DNA from: Strongylocentrotus droebachiensis
Taxonomy: Eukaryota > Echinodermata > Echinoidea > Camarodonta > Strongylocentrotidae
Reading direction: 5' to 3'
NCBI GenBank assembly: GCA_035222895.1
Contig: JAVYIG010002516.1
Location: forward strand, 62,001-126,000
Length of the DNA: 64,000 bases
Shown one piece after another: positions 1 to 13,639 of this stretch. The first letter of the stretch is position 1. Each line of letters begins with the position of its first letter. The notes below the pieces were generated by a model. That model saw only the letters and a program-made list of their open reading frames with translations, had not been told where the DNA came from and did not search any database. The position numbers and the translations under genes are program-made.

Positions 1-1340
1 CATCAATTTGTATTTTTCTTCATCGTCATTTTCTTTTTGAAATTATCTTTTGTAAATCACTCTTGAGCAGCCGTTGACTGAAGCAAGTGTTTCCTGATGA
101 AATAAAATTAAATAAAAGGAGATGAATTGAAATAACCTTTATTTGATCATTCTCCAACCCTTCCTTTATAATCTCCTATCGAGACAAAATAAGCCGCTAT
201 CCAGGTGTTTGCCTTGGCTAGATTGCCTGAATATCAGCCTCATTACGAAACTAAAGAAATCATTTTGAATCCTCGAATTTCCGAATGTGAAGATTCATTC
301 ATGTCTTACAATAGGAAGGTACATCGACCTCTTTCAAGTATGTCTTAAGATAGCCGAAAGGTATGCTCTCCAAAAGCGCCATTTCTTCACTCTATTCATT
401 TTGTTTCTTTGACTCGTCATTTGAAAGGCAGAACTCGAAATCTTTTTAGGGGCCATCTTTGAATAGATCCCGACACCTAGAGTGGAAGAGCCTTGTGAAT
501 GGAAAGGGGTTGAATTCGGCGATAACAAGGGAGCAATTAGTTTTTGTTAGACCTCGACTTAGCGGCATTAAATGATCCATAGGAAAACAATAGGCGAACA
601 ATCCGACATAGTTTACTGCCTGTGGGACTGTTGGCTTGAGAGTACTTGCACACAATGGCGATGTGATGTATAAAAAACGAAAAGCTTGCCTTGATGGGGT
701 GGTAGGAGATCCAATCTGTCAATATTGCTTATAGCCCGATTTTGATCGGCTAGTTATCAATAGACTAGCTAATAAACCCGTTACTGTTCACACATTAGTT
801 GAGCTTAGACTCTCGGCAACAATTCGCTCGGTTGGGTATCGCCCATTGCACTTTGTTCTGTAAAAAGAAGGGAAGAAAGAAGAAAATTGAAAAAAGAAAC
901 TGGATAAAGAAACAAAAAGGTGAACGCAGAATAAGCGTTGTTAGGTGACTGGATTAGGGCGGCGGAAGAAATGCAATAATTTGATTGTCAAAATACAAAC
1001 GGACAGACTTCGAATGACATCTTGATTGGATTGTTACATCTTTGCCGCAGTTACAGGTGATTAAGAGAGACTGTACTCTATAATCTAGGCTTATGCAAGA
1101 GACATATCATTATTTTGTGAGGACTTTATAGGCATACGAAGTGCCGTGAATTTAGCAATATTAATATTTAGCCAAACACTCCATAATAAGTTTGGTAACA
1201 TTAATATTTATCGCTTCATTTAACGTAATTGCATAATTATCATAGAGAATGGAAATAAAATAGAAAAATGTCAAGTGAATAACAAAGCAGCATAATGAAA
1301 TAAAGAAAACTGATAAAGGAAAAGTGAGAATTTAATTAAG
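1..1340. other. No recognisable feature
   Basis: AT-rich DNA with only short frames and no splice-consistent coding homology seen. Confidence 0.5.
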
Positions 1341-1394
1341 GCAATTATGGTGAAAGTGCTTTTATATCCATTATTCCAGGCTCCTCTCCCACTC

Positions 1395-1550
1395 TTTCGC
1401 ACGCACACAAGCCCACATACACGCACACGTGCGCGCGCACACACACACATATATACACACGCACACACACTTTCTCTCTTTCTCTCTATTTCTTTCTCTA
1501 TATTCCTCTCTTTCTCTCTCTCTCTCTCTCTCTCTGTATTATTCCCTCTC
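1395..1550. repeat. (CA)n then (CT)n microsatellite
   Basis: Alternating CA/CG from 1400 to 1470, then a CT tract at 1505-1535. Confidence 0.9.
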
Positions 1551-2133
1551 TCTTAAAGATCCATCTACCATTATCATATTTCCCCCTCTCTCCCCTTATT
1601 ATTTCATCAGGTTAATTTTTCTTTATTTTACACCGCTCCCACTTTTTGTACGTACTTTTTTAATCCATGCTTTCATTTTGTGCTTTTATTATCCTTTATT
1701 TGCCCTGCACTTTTTTTGTTACTCTCTCTCTCTCATGACAACTCATAATCTTGATGTCACTCATGATGTATGTCTGATACAGGAGGGTGTGAGATGGGAA
1801 CAAAAAAGAGCTCAATTATGCAAGTGGGGTTAAACACCTCGTTAGCCACCCCCTGCTGTTCAGTATAACCACCACCAAAGGCCACTTATCTGTCCCTGGT
1901 CTCTGCCTCATCCTAGTTGAGTGACGGTAGTGGTCGGAATGAAAAGAACAGACAGATACTTTCGTCTAGAGTGCGCTAAAGGTTTCATCACTTTTACTGC
2001 ATTAGCTGAAGAACCGAGAGAAATTAATATATTTTGTATTAGGCTTTTATCATAACAGATCAGACCGCCCTAATGTGCGTCAATATTAATATTCATGCGA
2101 TTCGTAACACTTTATTTAGGAAAAATCAAAATA

Positions 2134-2319
2134 CTGGCAAACCTGTCTATATTAAGGCCACCTAAGAGAAACAGAAAAGGTGGCTGCTGTAGAAAGGTAG
2201 CCTTTCTCGACAGGATCTACACCACACATCTCTACACATCTCTTGAGGGAGACAAAATGTATGACCACTATAACCAGGTTGCCTTCATAGAAAGATGGCC
2301 AATATCACATGTTTGACCG
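2134..2319. mobile_element. TA-flanked MITE, diverged copy
   Basis: CTGGCAAACCTGTCTATA at the left and GTTTGACCG at the right with TA flanks. The interior has AAAGGTGGCTGCTGTAGAAA, parallel to the copy at 47901. Confidence 0.6.
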
Positions 2320-2690
2320 TAGCACATCGAAATCATCGCGCGAATATTTTAAATGAGGGCGACTGGAGTCGGATTTGTAACGATACAAACAAAACAATTA
2401 CCATTAAAAACTGATCCCCGTACATCACCGCAAAATGAATATCTGAGTGGAAGGGTCGGTCATGAGGGGGGGGGGGGGGGGGTAGGCAACCTGCAAAGAT
2501 TGACCCATGGAATCGAATATTTTTAACTCATTCTTTACAGAAACAATCCGTAAAAATACGCCCGACCATTAGGAAGGAAAATACTGAAGGAAGATTAACT
2601 TTAAGAAATTTTGATTTTGTTTTTGTTTTGTTTGTTTAATATTTTGTTTTAATGATCTTAATTTGTATTGTTTATTATTAATTCTCTAAT

Positions 2691-3516
2691 AGTTTTATAT
2701 CTGAATCTTTGACATAAGAAAAATAGAAGACAAAGAGACTACTATTCGACATTACGTGGAACACCGATCTAGCGAAAGTAATCTCAGAACTTGAACTTTT
2801 TAAAGAGGGGTGCGCCCGCCTCCACGCGTGCACTCTTGGAAAATCAATAATTGTGCACCTTTTGTCTCAATTATTTTCCTTCTTTATGTTGCTAAAGTAC
2901 CTTCTCATACAACTTATATTCATCCAGACAACAACATGTTAATAATGTCAATAGTAATCCTTGTAGTACAGCCCTCAAGTGGACACATTTCAAGTCTCTT
3001 AATCTTCATGACACCCTTTTCCACTCTTCATTAGTCTTTGTTTCTTTGTTGCTTCAACTGCTTAACGAACTTGAAAATTTTGACTGAAGATCATTAGTAC
3101 TAAAGTTTTATATCTGAATCTTTGAAAATGAGAAATAGAAGACAAAAAGACTTTGATTCGACATTACGTAAAACACCGATCTAGCGAAAATAATCTCAGA
3201 ACTTGAACTTTTTAAAGAGAGGAGTGCGCCCGCCTCCACGCGTGCACTCTTGGAAAATCAATTATTGTGCACCTTTTGTCTCAATTATTTTCCTTCTTTA
3301 TGTTGCTAAAGTACCTTCTCATACAACTTATATTCATCCAGACAACAACATGTTAATAATGTCAATAGTAATCCTTGTAGTACAGCCCTCAAGTGGACAC
3401 AGTTCAAGTCTCTTAATCTTCTCGTCACCCTTATTCACTCTTCATTAGTCTTTGTTTCTTTGTTGCTACAACTACTTAACGAACTTGAAAATTTCGACTA
3501 AAGATCGTTAGTACGA
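2691..3516. repeat. Tandem duplication, 2 x ~413 bp
   Basis: AGTTTTATATCTGAATCTTT starts at 2691 and again at 3104, and the two units stay highly similar to about 3516, including the block CCGCCTCCACGCGTGCACTC (2816 and 3231). Matching short frames in both units are a by-product. Confidence 0.88.
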
Positions 3517-5550
3517 AGTGATATCCACCTGTTGGTATATTCTGGAGGTTATCCCTTGTGTTTATCATGCATAGTATGTAAAAGAGATGATAGGATTTGA
3601 TGTGGAATAGGAAAATCTCCGCATTGTATCTCAACAACTTCTAAGCTTAAACTCATAGCAATCAAGAGTTTTAAGAGGAGCTGATTAAGGACTACATCGA
3701 TAAAATTAATGTTGGACAGGGGAAGGGGGCGAGTATAAGTGGGCAGATGTTACTATGATAATTGATAGGAGACTATAGAAACCATGGCTCCAAGCGGCGA
3801 CATCCGCCTCAAGAAAACACATTAAAACACGATCGACCCCCATCCATGGCGTTATTCTTCAAGGAGTATATTTGATACGATTTCGTCTATGCCCGAATAA
3901 TTGCTAGCACTGCGGGTGATCATTATTACCGGTGTTACAATCCGGATCTTCTTAATATTCTCCTTAAAACATTGTGAAGAAGAGAAAAAACACCCCTAAT
4001 CATGATAACTCCTTAATTGTAGCGATTTCTTTGTTAGATGACAATAACTACAGCAATCATCATTACAATATTGACTAAACATCGTAATTGTGGAGGTTTA
4101 TCCGTCGTATGGATATGTTAACGAGATGGCTTGATTTGGGCTCTTGGGGGTTAATGTTTAGGATGCATCAAGAAGATGTCAGATGTTGGAGCGCTGGCCA
4201 GATAGGTCCACGACGCGTGCGTAGTTTAATTGAATCCCAGGACGACCTCATCATTACCGGTGTCCAAACGTTTGGTTAATAAGGCTTCTGTGGAATAAAT
4301 ACGTCTCGTAGATGGAATAGATTGTGGAATATATTGAGAAGCATCGTCATTAATATATATTTGTATCTAAGATAGCAATTATACCCCTGACTAAATCTTG
4401 CAATGATGTGCCGCATATGGCGGGAGGTCCAGTCATTTGGGAGGGGCACTGGTCATACTAGGTAAATGACATGCAAAGGAGCGCATGTATCTCACTCTCA
4501 CTTTCTTTCTCTTCTCAATCTCCCCATCATTTTAATTTTACTCCTGATTCCTTTACTTTTACTTGTTTGTATTTCTTTTTTGGAGGTGGAACATGCATGT
4601 AATGGGAAGGGGACAGGTGCCCTTTCCGCTACCAGCTCTATGACACGGTTAATCACATCCAAATATGTTTTGAACATTAATTTTGCTTACAAATTGTCCT
4701 GCATATTTTAGTCACTGCCTGGATTTAAACCAATAACTTTTATTGTATGTTTTGTCCATATTCCATTTTCCGTATTACGATTACGTTTTACCTTTTATAT
4801 TGAAATGATCTTTTCAGTTTCTCTTAAAAAATGTTTATTCGCAAAATAGTGTTCAAGAAATCTTACTCTTAAGCCAACCCACCTAAGATTCATGTATAAT
4901 TATGTAACACAATTCTGTTCGTATTTTCCCTGCTTCATCAACTGCTACTCAACCCGAATGCCCCCGATCCCCACATTACACCTCTCTCCTCTTTTCTACC
5001 TCCATTTATGTCTCCATTGTTTCGTAAGAGGATTTTTCTTTTTCACCCCAACCGAACTGAGTTATATTGGGTCATCAAAACGGGCCTTTTCTTCCGACAA
5101 GGCAAGTCTATTTCAACCGTCAATCACTCATCTATTGTTAATCAATTCTCCCCTTCTACACATACTCAACGATTAGTTCATGCATGCTTTAATATCAATC
5201 CTACCTTCCGACCTTTCAAGAGATCATAGGATCTATAAGCTCACCCAATAAATCGATAGGTGGTTTCCAGGAGCATTCGTTACTACGTTTGTTCTGCTCT
5301 AAGAATCTCAAAAGTTTTGAATGTATCGGTACTCGAGTCATTTTACTATAACATTGTTTGGCTAGGAAAAGGGCAATAGAAAAGAGGACTATCTTTGCAG
5401 TACATGAACCATAGGTTAACATGCTTTGATAGAATGAATTAAAGAACATAAAGTTACTCAGGCTCTCGCCGCCTCCCGTCTTTTTAGTCTTTATTTTCCC
5501 TTTTATTTCGTCCTACATTCTAAGAAAGCTTTTTAAAGAGTTTTACAAAG
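3517..5550. other. No recognisable gene
   Basis: Non-repetitive by eye. 3770-4280 is somewhat GC-richer and could hold a conserved element. The frames here show no family resemblance. Confidence 0.45.
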
Positions 5551-5560
5551 AGTCATTTAA

Positions 5561-6057
5561 AGGGACTTGGTAACATTGTAAAGATGAGTGATAGTGGTGT
5601 TAAGTTAGTGACTTCAATGCAAGATGCACAATTAAAGATAATCTGAAAAATTGGGAAAAACTGATCTGATTGATTCCTTAATTCTCCCAACTATATTATT
5701 ACAATTTAATTACATTTTAGGTGAATGTAAATCGTCACAAAGCACTAAATTGACTCTTCATACCATTCCAGACATTTAAGTGTTGACAGATTTTTAATAG
5801 CCTGTATGCATTTTTTTCATGAAAAAACGGTTGGGAAAATTCAAAAATGGTTGGGAGAATTTACTGTTATTCACTGTTAGAGAGTGTTGACCAGTAACGC
5901 CTTCAAAGAAAACCATAGATATCTCCGTGGTTTGAAAATTTGTCAGGATTGTTTGCATGTCAGAGTGTTAGTACAGTAGAAGGAATATAATAAGTAACAT
6001 TTTATACAAAAATAATGCAATATTTTCATCAACTTTAAACGATGTTACCGAGTCACT
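5561..6057. mobile_element. TTAA-flanked MITE (family K3)
   Basis: TTAA at 5557-5560 and 6058-6061. Termini AGGGACTTGGTAACATTGTA against AGTGACTCGGTAACATCGTT read from the right end. 497 bp, non-coding, intergenic. Confidence 0.8.
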
Positions 6058-6595
6058 TTAAGAACATTTTACCAATCCATCCTCCCAGCGGATGTTTGAT
6101 TGTTAGGACAAAACAATTAGATTAGATTTGGTTGGTTCATTTCAGACGCACAGGTAGTGTAATGACCTCGAGCAAAATGAACATGCTTATATAATTTGGC
6201 AGCCAAATGACGTAGGTTTTCTTAGTACTATGGAAGATAAATAATATATTTGGTTGACTGAGACATGAAATGCAGACATTAAAGACTCAATGATTCATTT
6301 TTGTCTTGGAGAGGATGGAGTAACCATGAAATAAACGATTTGAAGCGTCTCTAACTGAAGTATTTCACAGAACCGAAAGGATGACCAATATAACTGTCAA
6401 AATCCTTTTTGGCGTGCTAGAATTCACAATCCCATCTTTACGTGTATGTTTCGAAAAGTTTAAATAAGGGTCATAAGTTGACGAAATTCTGAATTTACAA
6501 GTTGTTTTTTATCATCAGAAGATATGAATTTACTCGGAGCATAAATTTGCTTTCCCTATGTGTTCTGCTGTAACCTACATTGTATAGATGCTGTA

Positions 6596-6960
6596 AAGAG
6601 AGGTGTCGTGGTAATGGTGATTTATTCACTTGACTCTCAGTCCAAAGGTTGGGGGTTCGAGTCCCAGCCAGGCACTAACGTCATTAAGTAAATTATGATC
6701 CACATGTGCCACTCCTCACCCAGATTTGATAGGGTCCTTTTCTGGAGTAATGTCAATTGCCAATGAATGGAGGGTCCTCAGGAAAAAAGCATTGATGATG
6801 AGGCTTCTCTGAGTAAACAAAATTATGATAATGATGATGCTGATGATAATTTCAGTATTATTGTTGTTATTATTATTATTGTTATAATTCTTATTATCGT
6901 TATTATTATTAGTAATATTATTGTTATTACCATTATTATTAGTATCATTATTATGTTTCT
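6596..6960 (+). mobile_element. tRNA-derived SINE copy with ATT/GAT tail
   Basis: Head GAGAGGTGTCGTGGTAATGG, B-box-like GGTTCGAGTCC at 6654-6664, and an (ATT)n/(GAT)n tail from about 6825. It shares the TGTCGTGG head with the copy at 51466 but has a different middle. It does not fold as a true tRNA cloverleaf. Confidence 0.65.
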
Positions 6961-9900
6961 TGTTATGATCACAATATATCAGCCGTTGGAAAGTGCAGAG
7001 TACATAATGATGAGCCACTAGTGCTGCAGGTTAGGATAATTAAACATAAAAAAGAACAGATATACGTGTACTTTATTGTTTTCAGTTTCTTTAAGTTGCT
7101 CGTTTTCCTTGCCACTGACCAATCACAAGTAGTTTATAAGATTTGGCTTACCGTACTTCAGAAATCGGATAACCTCAGCTAGAAGACTGTCTTGATAAAG
7201 ACAAGCAAGTTGTATTTCTACTTATTAAAAATTCAGTTTATTTGAATGAATTTTTTTTTAAAGTTTAGATATACATTAGAATTAAGATACGAACTTCCGC
7301 ATACTTCTTTTTGGTTAATTTTATTTCATAAAGTTACAACAAGTTACCATTTACCAGGTAAGGAAAATATAATATCGTAAATAACAGTCATCTCCTCCAT
7401 CATAATTCTGATCATGCCTTACTTCCTTTTATCTGGTATAATTATTATATGATTTTCGAGCCCGTGTCAATACCGAAATGTAGGCCTATATGTCAAGAGA
7501 GAGGCGAAATACAAGGGTGAAGTTTCATATAACAAAAGGAAAAATCATACTCAGTTAACATTTTAAGAAATACACGACAACATGATTGCGAACGTTAAGA
7601 TAAATCGACAAAATTTAATGGAACAAAAGGAGTACCTCCTGACGACAACAAGTTGACTTCGAAAACTGCAAATTGAGATCGGGCAATTAATCCTCAACGG
7701 ACGAATAATTTGTCAAATCACAATAGATCCTGTCTTGTCTCTATCTTAACGACCGCCCCATCATCATGTTTTCATGGCCACGGGTTTAATTGTTCAGCAT
7801 AGTCTCTACGGGCATCCACAAGGCACGCAATATTGGCCAGAGTGGTTTAGCTGATGGCGGTAAAGCACCGATCGCTTTTCCCGCCAATACTGCGTGCGCC
7901 TGATACCTGGCGATCGGTCGTCTGCTTAACACTGTCCTCCCATCATGACCATTATCCAGAGAAATCAAAACTGATCGACCGTAAAAATATCCTGGCTGGT
8001 AAAATAATCTAGAGTAAAAGAATATGATAATTCAGAACAATGAGAAGGGGTCATATGACTTGTTATTCTGTCCGTTTGCCATCTGTCGAGAGTGAAACAG
8101 AATGATTTTGACGCTTTTGACAACTTTCGGAAATATTATGCTTTTAGAAGTGGGGTTTCTATATACATTATGCATACATTAAGAAAACATCAATTTTGGT
8201 TTAATGATATCCAATGGAACAGTTTTTCATAATCATTTCATTAATTTAGATATACAGACGAAAATACTGATGATAACGCGATATTTCGGGGAAAAGAATC
8301 CTCGTCATTTAATACTTTGAATTAATATGAGCATCTTGTATAAATTTAATCACCGTCTGGAGAAGAAGAAAAAAATGTTCCAAAAAGTTCAATTTCATTT
8401 TTACCATTGTCTTATTTTCAGTCTTGCCTGTTTTAAGGACTAAACGAACATAAAAACATGGACAGACAGAAAGGCAAATTCCCATTGATATAGAAAGCAA
8501 TTTGAACGAGAATTCCAATCAAAAATATTTTCCAATCCTCTTTAGAAAGATTCGTGCCAAATTCAACCGCTTTTAGTTTAGTTTGACGGTTAAAATCTGG
8601 TTCCATTCAACCTTCATTTTGTAACGTTATTGTATGTTTGATATTAGATACAATCTTTCTTTTCTTCCCTTTCTCTCTTTGACTATATTTGCTCACCATA
8701 TTATACACCTCTCTGTCGTTTACTTTATATTAAGATTGTTCGTATCCATCTTCCTTATTATCACTTCTAGACACCACGTGCGCTCTCTCTCTCTCTCTAT
8801 CATATATCTATATCTTTCTTTCTCTTTCTCTCCCTATCTCTCTCTATTTTCATCTCATTTCTCTCCATTTACCGTCTGTCTCTTACAGGCTCCTTTACTA
8901 AGTCATCAGCTATTTCTGAAAACACTATACCTTTTCGATTCAAAATTTAGGCGCCAAATACGATAACGATATAATCTCAATTACTCTATGCGCCATTTCC
9001 CCCCCTTCCTTTTTAGAATCTTTTTAGAATGTATTAATTGACTTACACGTAATTGCCATTGAAGAAATGTATCGAATTCTCAAGCAGTATAGAATAACCG
9101 TCTGCATGCCATCTCCAAAATTAAATTGCTCTCGAACATTTCAAATTTTATCAAAATGATTAGAAAAAAAACTCGTCACTTCTCATTGTTGCGCACACTG
9201 GGAGATCAATGGACAACAGACACTGGTTGATGTGAGAACACAAAACGAAGATAAAAGAAGCTGACAAACTAATCAAAATGCAATTTTTCAACGATTAATT
9301 TTGTGGAAGTCGATTAGAATTCGATTTGGTGTACGCACATGTGAGTGTGGGTAATCTGAGACCATGCCACCAGGCGCCACGCGCCTACCGAGTCGATCAC
9401 TGGTATTGCCCCCAAAGCTCTGGCGGGAATGCCAAACGGGTGCCGCTGTAAACGATCTTACCGCAAGCTCTGGAGGTTACAATCTACCAATTTGTCAGCC
9501 CTCTTGGAATGCTACAAGTCTGTAGAGGAAACTATTCCTGCAAGCCAATGAACTATGAATACACTTTTTAAAGTTCTTTTTTTCGCCTTATCTTCCCCGG
9601 ATCTCCTTAAAAATAAATGCAAAGAAGGGTTCAAAATTACATGCTTTCTTGTTATCACGCGGTTAAATTTATTTAGAAATCGACTCCGTGTAGTTGGAGT
9701 TTTCAGCACATGATATTTATTTTCACATTTTGTGAAATTATATTATGTTATCCTGACATGAAGTAGTCTTCCATTTCAATTACTTGATTCCAAAATCAAA
9801 TAAGACCTATACTGCATCCTTCAAACTGAGTACGGATTTTTAGAATACCTTAATTACATTTCTGTTTATAAAAGGTTTAGTTTCATTTTACAATAGTTAT

Positions 9901-11084
9901 GCAAGCGTCGATATTTTTATCTCATTTTTCTTTAAATGATTCTATCTTCATAATATGAAAATGATTATTAATTTTGTCTATATTCATACAAGTGGCAATG
10001 AAATACAAATAAACACCCTGGAATGGTACAACTTCAAATTCAAATGCAAATTAACATTTATTTTCTTCCATTTAATTTGACAATATTATTTAAAAATCAT
10101 CCAACTCCTGTCATTACACACATTAAGATTATGTCGACTGTGGGCTTTTGATGATAATTTTTATGCTCATCTTAACATGCCGAAACCAACGAATTTCTAT
10201 CTAAATCAATAAAACCTTAATGCTTTCATTCCAGGAAAGAATAGTCCTTGATACTGCTCAGTGACTAAACTAATATTTATTTTAGTGACATTTTATTAAA
10301 TAAAGTGTACGTAATATTTGTTGTGTAGAATCTATAGTATTAATAAGAAGTAAAGGTCTTCTGTTTGAGTACACATCAAGCTTTTGCGACTTTTGGCTAT
10401 GACTTGTGCCTCCCCCTTCCTTTTAGTTTCTCTTCTAATCTATGGACAGAATTAGGAAGTTTCTCGTGAAATTTCATTACTATAAATAGGCCTCTTATAA
10501 ATGCCCGTTTGTGAAGGAGAAAAACAACAACAATGCTATAGGAGAAGGAAATATAAATACTGATCGCAAAATGATGTCGGCCTACTTTTTAGCGAGTCGG
10601 CGCGTGCACGGTATAATTAGGTCAACGTACATTTAGGGCATTTGTTATTATTTTGAAGTTATCTTGCTCAATTGAGTGTATAGAATGTAGATGTGGAAAG
10701 TAGCTGATTGGAACGATTAAAATGACATGTGCTCGATATTTGAGGCGATATTTGGCGGTGGGCGACAATCAAATCTGTGTTAAGAAGCGTATACAAACAT
10801 GATTGAATATGTCATCAAAAGACACCAGGGACTTTTCTTTACTTCATTGATGTTGCCTCTAGAGTCAAACAAAAACTTCGTAGTTTCACTATATAGCCTG
10901 TCTTTGTTTGATTCCCTTTTGTTTATTCAAAGTTGATCGTAATTTGTGGTTTTCCCTAGAAGCGAAAGCCCCTTACATCTGTTGCACTTGTCAGTTCATT
11001 GAAACTTCTCCGATAGTTGAATCTATCTACAGAAAGTTACTTTCACCTTTTGTGACCCCCGCAGCTGAAAGGGAAAGAGAAAGA
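6961..11084. other. Gene-free AT-rich stretch
   Basis: Apart from 7740-7980, a CT tract at 8785-8850 and a GC-richer block at 9350-9490, nothing was identified. Confidence 0.45.
7740..7980. other. GC-richer low-repeat block, possible conserved non-coding element
   Basis: Contains CGATCGCTTTTCCCGCCAAT and CCAGAGTGGTTTAGCTGATG in an AT-rich gene-free stretch. It stands out in composition and lacks repeat partners in the window. Function unknown. Confidence 0.3.
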
Positions 11085-11245
11085 GGAAGGGAGAGAGATA
11101 GAGGAGTGGGAGAGAAATAAGGAGAGGGGGAGAGAGAGAGAGAGAGAGAGAGTAGTGGGGAGAAAGAAGGAGAGGGAGGGAGAGAGAGAGAGAGAGAGGG
11201 AGGGAGAGAGATAGAGAGAGAGAGAGAGAGAGGGAGATAGAGGAG
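11085..11245. repeat. (GA)n microsatellite
   Basis: Interrupted GA/GGGA tract of about 160 bases. Confidence 0.92.
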
Positions 11246-11822
11246 GTTGGGGGAAAAAGAAAAAAAACATGACTGTATATACTTTATTCTTGTGTATATA
11301 ATTTGAATGACACTTTTGACATTGCAACGTTTTATTCCATTCATGTTTTTCTGTCGGTTAATGTACAGTTTGATGTTTATATTTTGTACCATTTTGATCT
11401 GTGATTATCTTAATAAAGGATGCATGATAGCAAAGTGCTATGTCTTATAATAATATTAATATAGAAATGAGAATAAATGACAGCTTGGCCAATTACGTCA
11501 CTATTAATTTGGTTGACACATGACATTTGAGGGAGAACCACAAAAAGAAATTTAGGGTCTCAAATAGATAATATTTTGTGAAGCCTATATAGGTTTTTAC
11601 TGCGAATCTTATTCATTTACAACGATTTAGATCTGAACTTTATTTTCTTCTTTAAAGTTAACAGTCATAATGGTGATAATAATTATCCTTCAAAATAATC
11701 AAGGCATAGACTAATGAATACTAGTACGCCATTATTGGCCATTATAGATTTAAAGAAAACTATAGCACAGAAACTAGTAAAATCTAGGAGATTAGATATC
11801 AATGAAATGTGTTAATTGATTT

Positions 11823-11940
11823 GAATTTCTTGGTGACAGAGCATTCATAACTGCTTCTCCCAAAATATGGAATAATCTACCCAGATTTTTTCGCAGTCAG
11901 CAATCTTTCAAACCTTCAAAGATATCTTCAAATTCTCCTC
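11823..11940 (+). mobile_element. Degenerate LINE ORF2 C-terminal tail
   Basis: One frame reads FLGDRAFITASPKIWNNLP followed by RSQQSFKPSK, matching the same FGDRAF-x-AAPKLWNSLP type of LINE tail. No intact frame around it; the rest of the element is not recognisable. Confidence 0.65.
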
Positions 11941-13639
11941 TTCTGTTAATAACATGATCGTATATACTTAATTTTTGTAATCATTGTCAAAATTTGTCAA
12001 CGACAGTATTAATTATAGCCATCAGCCCTGGATTTTTTAAATACATTTTAAGAGGTTTTAGCTTTGCAAGATGAAGTCTACCATACATTTTGTTCCCTTT
12101 TATTCCTGTTTCACTCTCGCTCTCTCTCGCTTCCATTGTATATTAAATTGTCGTTGTTCGTAATATGTACATTTTTTAAGTACATATAATTATTATGCTG
12201 TAGTCAATTTTGGTTTGTTAATGTTCTTGTTGTTGTTACTTTTTGTATTACAGAAGATGGGAAATTATTTTGTAGGAACTTGCTGAGAACAGCTTCTTGG
12301 CTGAAGGCATTTAAAAAAAATTAAAGTAACAAAATGAGAAGAAAAAAAAATATTTCGAAACATTCACTTAGTTGTATAAGCTGTATATTCTGCTCCTAGC
12401 CTCGATAAAGTTTCGCTCACTGCATAAGGTGATCTTATTTGGAAAATTCAAAATGAAACTTACAATGATACGTATCTTTTTTAATATTTCTGCGTCATCT
12501 TGGATTAGATCTTGATCTCAAACATAACGCTACATAATGTGACATAAATAACATTCACGATTTGCTTCTATTCTATTTACAATGATATTAATTATTACAT
12601 ATTTCATCCAGTTGGGCCTTTATCAGATCCTAAAGTGAAATTTGAATTCGAATAGAAAAATAGCAAACTTTTTCTTTTATTTATATTTTTGCTAATACAT
12701 TTCAAATTGTTGGTTATTTTACATTGGCTGTATATAGAATAAATTTGATTTAAAAATTCTTTATTCAGTTTGATCTCATCATATGCCGAAGGTAGTAAAA
12801 GATTTGTTTTATAATAAAAACTTTCAAGAATATTAAAATGGTCTCTGTCTGCCTGACTCTCTCTCTCTCTCTCTCACACTATCTTTCTCTTTCTCTCTCA
12901 CTTTCTTTATGAACATAATAATGTTTCTCTTCTGTTCTTTCAGAAAGTGACTTCATTTCATATTCTGTGTTTAATCCAATCTTCACTCATGGAAGTGCCA
13001 AAAAAGCCCAAAAGTGTTTAGTCGAATCTTTATCAAAATGCCCTAAAATCTTGTTTTGTCGAAGACATTAATGTGATGCTTTGATGTGTCATCGAACTAT
13101 TGTTAACTCCCCGGCTCGTAGTCTGCATGTCGTATAGTTTTTAAGTGCAGACGAACGTCATCTGGCGTTCTCCAAATTGTTGTTTTCTTCTGATTGATAA
13201 AGTAAAAACCAAGGAAAAGTGATGTGTATTTTCTTCACTTTTTCTGTTAAATTAATGTATGAAGTTACAGTTATCAAAGTACTTCAATATTGTTCGTCGC
13301 TTTTTAGCTTTTGGAAAAACTTATTGTGGCGTCGTTATGTTTTGATGAAAATGCTTTCCTCTTACTGTACGCGGCAAAGATAATTTTCTGCATCAACAAG
13401 ACTTGCCATGTAAATAATATGCTACTACAAGCATGACATAGTCAAGCTCGTGTCTTTTCTATATCGCTCTTTTGGCGTTAGAATAGCTGGTCGTGTTGAT
13501 TTAGGATGGGTCTGTAAGTCTCTCATGTCGCCCTTTCTCTAATTTTCATCTTTCCATGTCGACGCTGTTTTGTGATAGGAAGCAGACGACATAACAGGGT
13601 TTGTAATTCACGCGGGTTTTCCAGGGTTTCTTCCTTTCT
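11941..13639. other. Gene-free AT-rich stretch
   Basis: The first 400 bases may be the decayed 3' region of the LINE at 11823. A short CT tract lies at 12850-12900. Nothing else recognised. Confidence 0.45.

Noticed and set aside
1347-1833. Ser/Leu-rich frames over the CA/CT tract
   Set aside because: Low-complexity translation of a microsatellite; the same applies at 11027-11392, 34850-35215 and 39268-39697.
6640-6680. Possible tRNA gene
   Set aside because: Only a B-box-like motif is present; no acceptor stem or anticodon arm pairing. It reads as a SINE head.
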